A stretch of DNA of 10,607 nucleotides from Flavobacteriales bacterium. GTDB lineage: Bacteria > Bacteroidota > Bacteroidia > Flavobacteriales_E > Vicingaceae. The DNA lies in the NCBI GenBank assembly GCA_002402165.1, contig NVVI01000032.1:20447-31053 (forward strand), given 5' to 3'. Position 1 is the first letter of the stretch. Each line of letters starts with the position of its first letter. A program made the translations under genes and the position numbers. A model generated the notes under the pieces. The model had not been told where the DNA came from. It did no database searches and was given only the letters and a program-made list of their open reading frames with translations. Positions 7,258-10,607 of the stretch are shown piece after piece.

Positions 7258-10020
7258 TTAAAATTTTATTTTCCTAGAGCCACCAAATTGCTTAGCAGCT
7301 TTAGATAATTTCCCTTTCCTCTTTTTATTATTTGTTGTTGTGGATGAAGATTTTAATTTAAATCCTGTAACTTTTTCCTTTGCCAACCTTTCTTCTTCCG
7401 CTTTCTTAAAAGCTGCTGCTTCCTCAGCTATTCTTTTTGCTTCAGCCTCTGCTCGTTTTTCCTCCTCCATTGCTAAACGAGCTTGTTCTTCTGCAATTTT
7501 TTTATTGAGTTCTTCCATTTTCTTTTCGTTAGCCAATCTTTCTTCTTCGGCTTTCCTTGCTTCTTGAGCTGCTTTTTCTTTAGCTAGTCGCTCTTCTTCT
7601 TGCTTCTTTGTAAACATATCTGCTTCAGCTTTCGCTTTGGCTTCAGCAACTGCTCTTTCTTTCGCTTCCTTTTCTGCTGCTTCTTTTGCTAAACGTTCTT
7701 CTTTTTCTTTTTGTTGAGCTAATTCAGCGGCTGCATTTGCTAGATCTTCAGCCTCTGCTTTTTCTTTAGCTTCTGCCTGTGCTTTTTCCTTAGCTAATCG
7801 TTTCGCTTTTTTTTCTTTTTCTTTAGCCATCATGTCAGCTATGGCTTTTGCTTCTGCTATTCCTTTTGCTTTAGCTTTTGCTTGAGCCTTCTCTTTAGCT
7901 AAACGTTCTTCTTCGGCTTTTTTTGCAGCTGCCTCAGCTTCTGCTCTAGATTTTGCTTCTGCGGCTGCTTTAGTTTTCGCTTCTGCTTCTGCTTTCTCTT
8001 TTGCTAGTTTAGCTTCTTTTTCTTGTTGTCTAGCTGCCTCAGCTTCTGCTCTAGATTTTGCTTCTGCTGCTGCTTTAGTCTTAGCTTCTGCTTCAGCCTT
8101 TTCTTTAGCTAAGCGCTCTTCTTCAGCTTTTTTAGCTTGTTCTTCAGCTTTGGCTTTTGCCTTTGCTTCTTTTTCTGAAGCAGACTTAGCTACTGCTGCT
8201 GCTTTTTCTTTAGCTAAACGCTCTTCTTCTTCTTTCTTTGCTTGTTCTTCTGCTTCTTTTCTTGCTTGTTCTTCAGCTTTAGCTTTTAGTTTAGCTTCTT
8301 CTTCAGCTTCCTCTTTGGCTAACTTGGCTGCAGCTTCTTTTTCTTTTGCTGCCTCTTTTTCAGCTTTAGCCTTAGATTCTGCGGCTGCTTTGGCTTTCGC
8401 TTCTTTTTCTGCTTGTTCCTTTGCTAATTTATCATCTGCTGCTTTCTTAGCTGCTGCTTCAGCCTTTTCTTTAGCTAAACGCTCCTCTTCTTCTTTCTTT
8501 GCTTGGCTTTCTGCTTCCTTTCTTGCTTGTTCTTCAACTTTAGCTTTAGCTTTGGCTTCTGCTTCTGCTTTCTCCTTGGCTAACTTGGCTGCAGCTTCTT
8601 TTTCTTTTGCTGCCTCTTTTTCAGCTTTTGCCTTAGCTTCTGCTTCCTCTTTAGCTTTAGCCTCTGCTTCTGCTTTCTCTTTAGCCAAACGTTCTTCTTC
8701 GGCTTGCTTTGTTGCCGCCTCTACTGCTGCTTTAGCTTTGGCCTCTGAGACTGCTTTCTCTTTAGCCTCTGCTTCTGCTTTCTCTTTAGCCAAACGTTCC
8801 TCTTCGGCTTTCTTAGTAGCAGCATCTGCTGCTGCTTTAGCTTTGGCTTCTACTTCCGCTTTAGCCTTTGCTTCTGCTTCAGCTGCTTCTTTAGCTAAAC
8901 GTTCTTCTTCGGCCTTCTTAGTAGCCGTCTCTACTTCTGCTTTCGCTTTGGCTTCTGCTTCTGCTTTAGCCTTAGCTTCAGCTTCAGCAGCTTCTTTAGC
9001 TAAGCGTTCTTCTTCGGCTTTTTTAGCAGCTGCCTCTGCTTCTGCTATTGCTTTAGCTTCTTCTTCAGCTTTAGCCTTAGCGTCTGCCTCTGCTTTCTCT
9101 TTAGCTAAGCGTTCTTCCTCAGCTTTCTTTGTTGCAGCCTCTGCTTCTGCTTTAGCTTTGGCCTCTGCTTCTGCTTTAGCTTTAGCTTCTGCTTCAGCTT
9201 TTTCTTTAGCTAAGCGTTCTTCCTCAGCTTTCTTTGCCGCTGCTTCAGCTTTAGCTTTGGCTTCTGCTTCTGCTGCTGCCCTTTCTTCTTCCTCTTTTTT
9301 CAAACGATCTGCTTCTGCTTTCTTTTCAATTGCAGTGTTAATTAAATCGAGCCTGTTTTTTGGATCTGATTGTGTTGGATCTATGCTTAACGCCTTTTCG
9401 TATAACCCTTTTGCCGAATCAAAATCCTTCTTAAAAAAAGACTTATCTGCTTCTTTCATGGCTTCTGCATATAGTTTTTTCTTCTTTTTCTCAGCTTCTA
9501 CCTTTGCTTTTTGTTGAGATTTGAAATTAGTTAAAACTCCATTTAATTTTTGAGAAATAGGAGCTGTATATCCCATATTCCAATCAATTTCATTAGTTTG
9601 AGAACTATAATGAGCCCTACCTATTGGTTGATCTAAAAAACTAACATTCAAGTCTTTATCACCTTTAAATAAAGTCATTTCTACATATAAATCGGCTATT
9701 TTTTTTCTATTTTTTGGTGGAACTCCTTTGGTGCTTACTATTATTTTTTTAGCTACGAACCCAGCTTTTTCATAAAGCACTAAAAATTCTTTTTCAAAAT
9801 CTAGAAAAAACTCATACTTACCTTTACCATCAGTTATGACATTATTCACATATTGACCATTAGAAGTAAGTTTAATGCTTACCCCTGCCATAGATTTTTC
9901 ACTAAAATACTCAGAGACATCACCAGAAAGCATTAGCTTATCATCATTTTCAATCTGAGCAAAAGAAGTGAAGGAAATAATAAACAGTAATAAAACTCCT
10001 AATATGTTTTTATTCATCAT
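7258..10020 (-). CDS. Secreted Ala/Glu/Lys-rich helical-rod protein with carboxypeptidase-regulatory-like and TPR-like N-terminal parts
   Basis: I start at the ATG pair 10020/10017 (920 residues) because a clean signal peptide follows (NKNILGVLLLFIISFTSFA, then QIEN). The longer frame from 10098 adds 26 residues that would bury it. Residues 31-101 resemble a carboxypeptidase-regulatory-like beta-sandwich (GVSIKLTSNG, VITDGKGKYEF, YEKAGFVAKKIIV). Residues 183-215 look like one TPR (ADKSFFKKDFDSAKGLYEKA, ALSIDP). From about 233 to 883 the chain is almost wholly Ala, Glu, Lys and Arg with Leu in EERLAKE motifs, TolA-like and predicted continuous helix. A basic 37-residue tail ends the protein. 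It is probably exported to the periplasm or envelope; no lipobox, OmpA domain or type IX sorting domain is seen. The N-terminal layout resembles Bacteroidota envelope proteins, but I do not recognise a named gene. It precedes the phosphatase frame without a gap. Confidence 0.85.
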   Translation of the reverse strand: MMNKNILGVLLLFIISFTSFAQIENDDKLMLSGDVSEYFSEKSMAGVSIKLTSNGQYVNNVITDGKGKYEFFLDFEKEFLVLYEKAGFVAKKIIVSTKGVPPKNRKKIADLYVEMTLFKGDKDLNVSFLDQPIGRAHYSSQTNEIDWNMGYTAPISQKLNGVLTNFKSQQKAKVEAEKKKKKLYAEAMKEADKSFFKKDFDSAKGLYEKALSIDPTQSDPKNRLDLINTAIEKKAEADRLKKEEEERAAAEAEAKAKAEAAAKKAEEERLAKEKAEAEAKAKAEAEAKAKAEAEAATKKAEEERLAKEKAEADAKAKAEEEAKAIAEAEAAAKKAEEERLAKEAAEAEAKAKAEAEAKAKAEVETATKKAEEERLAKEAAEAEAKAKAEVEAKAKAAADAATKKAEEERLAKEKAEAEAKEKAVSEAKAKAAVEAATKQAEEERLAKEKAEAEAKAKEEAEAKAKAEKEAAKEKEAAAKLAKEKAEAEAKAKAKVEEQARKEAESQAKKEEEERLAKEKAEAAAKKAADDKLAKEQAEKEAKAKAAAESKAKAEKEAAKEKEAAAKLAKEEAEEEAKLKAKAEEQARKEAEEQAKKEEEERLAKEKAAAVAKSASEKEAKAKAKAEEQAKKAEEERLAKEKAEAEAKTKAAAEAKSRAEAEAARQQEKEAKLAKEKAEAEAKTKAAAEAKSRAEAEAAAKKAEEERLAKEKAQAKAKAKGIAEAKAIADMMAKEKEKKAKRLAKEKAQAEAKEKAEAEDLANAAAELAQQKEKEERLAKEAAEKEAKERAVAEAKAKAEADMFTKKQEEERLAKEKAAQEARKAEEERLANEKKMEELNKKIAEEQARLAMEEEKRAEAEAKRIAEEAAAFKKAEEERLAKEKVTGFKLKSSSTTTNNKKRKGKLSKAAKQFGGSRKIKF
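7927..8067 (-). repeat. 36-bp exact direct repeat 105 bp apart within the rod gene
   Basis: Bases 7927-7962 and 8032-8067 appear identical over 36 bp at a 105-bp offset. Both encode the AEAKSRAEAEAA segment. The same 105-bp spacing as the main array shows that 35-residue periodicity extends to this more diverged part of the rod. Confidence 0.7.
8315..8628 (-). repeat. 53-bp exact direct repeat 261 bp apart within the rod gene
   Basis: Bases 8315-8367 and 8576-8628 appear identical over 53 bp. The 261-bp offset is exactly 87 codons, so the reading frame is kept. Both copies encode the AAKEKEAAAKLAK segment, and the similarity continues with changes on either side, giving a second-order repeat of 87 residues distinct from the 35-residue unit. 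Exact identity amid diverged surroundings suggests a recent duplication or gene conversion. Confidence 0.75.
8710..9234 (-). repeat. Five tandem 105-bp (35-residue) coding repeats
   Basis: Five consecutive units of exactly 35 residues each begin KKAEEERLAK (residues 263-437 of the rod protein). At DNA level the anchor ttagc(t/c)aa(a/g)cgttc recurs at 8681, 8786, 8891, 8996, 9101 and 9206, always 105 bp apart. The 8681 copy begins a sixth, altered unit (KQAEEERLAK). Thirty-five residues are five heptads, compatible with a coiled-coil register. Units differ at third codon positions and in a few Ala/Glu/Val/Thr exchanges. This is coding repetition, not a CRISPR or satellite array. Confidence 0.9.
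9958..10020 (-). other. Signal peptide of the rod protein
   Basis: Residues 1-21 carry Lys at position 4, a hydrophobic core (ILGVLLLFII) and SFTSFA before Q22, a classic signal peptidase I site. There is no cysteine at +1, so it is not a lipoprotein. The ATGs at 10020 and 10017 are both compatible. Confidence 0.8.
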
Positions 10021-10039
10021 TCGTAATTTTAAAGCGTTA

Positions 10040-10047
10040 CAAATATC
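10040..10047 (-). promoter_or_regulatory. Weak -7 box candidate for the rod gene
   Basis: Read leftward the bases are GATATTTG, one mismatch from TAnnTTTG. The box ends 19 bases before the ATG at 10020, matching the 18-19 base spacing of the rlmD and 5093 boxes. No good -33 element is seen. If real, it also argues against a start at 10098, which would lie upstream of transcription. Confidence 0.25.
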
Positions 10048-10119
10048 GAAATTATCAAACATGTATCTTGCTAAAAGTGATATTTTAATTAACAGCATTT
10101 GTAAAGCATATAATAACTG

Positions 10120-10153
10120 AAAACAGTAGATTTACAACCTGTTTTAAGTCTAC
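10120..10153 (+). promoter_or_regulatory. Interleaved inverted repeats in the divergent region before the WbqC-family gene
   Basis: AAAACAG (10120-10126) is the exact reverse complement of CTGTTTT (10139-10145). GTAGA (10126-10130) is the reverse complement of TCTAC (10149-10153). The first pair forms a dyad with a 12-base spacer, compatible with an operator. The two pairs are interleaved as in an H-type pseudoknot, ending four bases before the ATG at 10158. In AT-rich DNA such short matches can be chance. Confidence 0.3.
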
Positions 10154-10157
10154 ATTA

Positions 10158-10607
10158 ATGGATACTAAAAGTATTTTCTCTTCTCACTACCTTGCTCCTA
10201 TTGAGTATTATTATCACCTCATTAACAATGCTGAAGTAATAATTGATGTACATGAGAATTATGTAAAACAAACTTATAGAAACCGTTGCTGTATTTTAAG
10301 CCCAAACGGAATTCAAAACCTAACAGTTCCGCTAGTAAAGGCAAGGAAACGGAAGCTTATTAAAAACATGAAAATTTCTTACGATGAAAACTGGCGTAAA
10401 ATACATTGGAAATCATTAGAAGCAGCCTATAGAAGTTCTCCTTATTTTGAATACTATGAAGATGAGTTCTACCCTTATTATCATGATAAAGAATATAAAT
10501 ACTTGGTTGACTTTAATTGGGATTTAGCCCAAAAAATTATTGAGCTACTCACTATAGATGTGAGTATTATAAAATCTGACAAATACATTAGCCCTGGTCT
10601 AGTAAAA
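10158..10607 (+). CDS. WbqC-family protein, 5' part only
   Basis: The open frame runs from the ATG at 10158 to the window edge (150 codons, no stop), so the gene is cut off. The N-terminus reads SSHYLAPIEYYYHLINNAEV (8-27) with a nearby YVKQTYRNRCCI and ILSPNGIQNLTVPL (46-59). It continues with WRKIHWKSLEAAYRSSPYFE (79-98). This fits the WbqC family, whose members open with a Y-L-P/A-P-I-E-Y-like segment, then K-Q-S/T-Y-R-N-R and a P-N-G-x3-L-T-V-P motif. WbqC proteins occur in O-antigen and polysaccharide loci and are also widespread as single genes in Bacteroidota; the biochemical activity is not firmly known to me. The gene is divergent from the rod gene across 137 bp. Family assignment is confident, role is not. 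Confidence 0.8.
   Translation, partial: MDTKSIFSSHYLAPIEYYYHLINNAEVIIDVHENYVKQTYRNRCCILSPNGIQNLTVPLVKARKRKLIKNMKISYDENWRKIHWKSLEAAYRSSPYFEYYEDEFYPYYHDKEYKYLVDFNWDLAQKIIELLTIDVSIIKSDKYISPGLVK

Larger units (their letters stand above)
7372..9324 (-). other. Region encoding about 650 residues of Ala/Glu/Lys-rich helix
   Basis: Residues about 233-883 of the rod protein contain essentially no proline and very few bulky hydrophobics apart from the recurring EERLAKE leucine. E and K are arranged so that E-to-K and K-to-E pairs recur at i and i+4 (AEAEAKAKAEAEAKAK). This is the signature of charged single alpha-helices or Ala-rich coiled coils such as TolA domain II. At 0.15 nm per residue a continuous helix would be close to 100 nm long. 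The structure is inferred, not demonstrated. Confidence 0.75.

Noticed and set aside
7340..7567. A 75-codon open frame on the plus strand
   Set aside because: Same cause: antisense of the low-complexity rod coding region, with no independent support.
8681..9240. Regular 105-bp spacing suggesting a CRISPR or satellite array
   Set aside because: Units are in-frame coding sequence of uniform composition with no short repeat/unique spacer structure.
8150..9517. A 455-codon open frame on the plus strand
   Set aside because: It is antisense to the Ala/Glu/Lys repeats; codon choice there happens to exclude stops on the opposite strand and gives a meaningless Ser/Ala/Phe-rich translation.
10021..10098. 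Earlier start for the rod gene
   Set aside because: It would put 26 residues before an otherwise perfect signal peptide.

Overview
The window looks like chromosomal DNA from the phylum Bacteroidota, probably a flavobacterium-like lineage. The DNA is strongly AT-rich. Start codons lack Shine-Dalgarno sequences, and several genes are preceded by the Bacteroidota-type -7 promoter box TAnnTTTG. The WbqC-family, TPR-SpoIIE and pRiA4b-ORF3-like proteins all resemble members common in that phylum. No mobile element, tRNA, rRNA or CRISPR array is visible, and no stretch over 300 bases lacks a gene.

Left end (1-197): the first codons of a leftward gene, tentatively ornithine aminotransferase, and a divergent promoter region. 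That region carries two copies of a bipartite motif (7 + 9 identical bases around a variable 4-base spacer), 42 bp apart.

Rightward cluster (198-5066): five tightly packed genes, four of them for RNA maturation: RlmD-type rRNA m5U methyltransferase, TsaC/YrdC-type threonylcarbamoyl-AMP synthase (t6A37), CCA-adding enzyme and MiaA (i6A37). The fifth, an uncharacterised acidic pRiA4b-ORF3-like protein, lies between cca and miaA and overlaps miaA by 14 bp. A small three-helix membrane protein (5093-5464) follows and ends in an 8-bp tail-to-tail overlap with the leftward genes.

Leftward pair (10020 down to 5457): a secreted 920-residue protein whose last two thirds is an Ala/Glu/Lys-rich helical rod built partly of 35-residue (105-bp) repeats, then a TPR-coiled coil-SpoIIE/PP2C phosphatase. 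The phosphatase frame continues about 80 codons upstream of its first ATG, but no ATG, GTG, TTG or CTG is available there. The frame begins within the last codons of the rod gene, so its translation start is unresolved. This is the most unusual point in the window.

Right end (10158-10607): the 5' part of a rightward WbqC-family gene, preceded by interleaved inverted repeats.

All family assignments come from reading motifs by eye; no database search was run.
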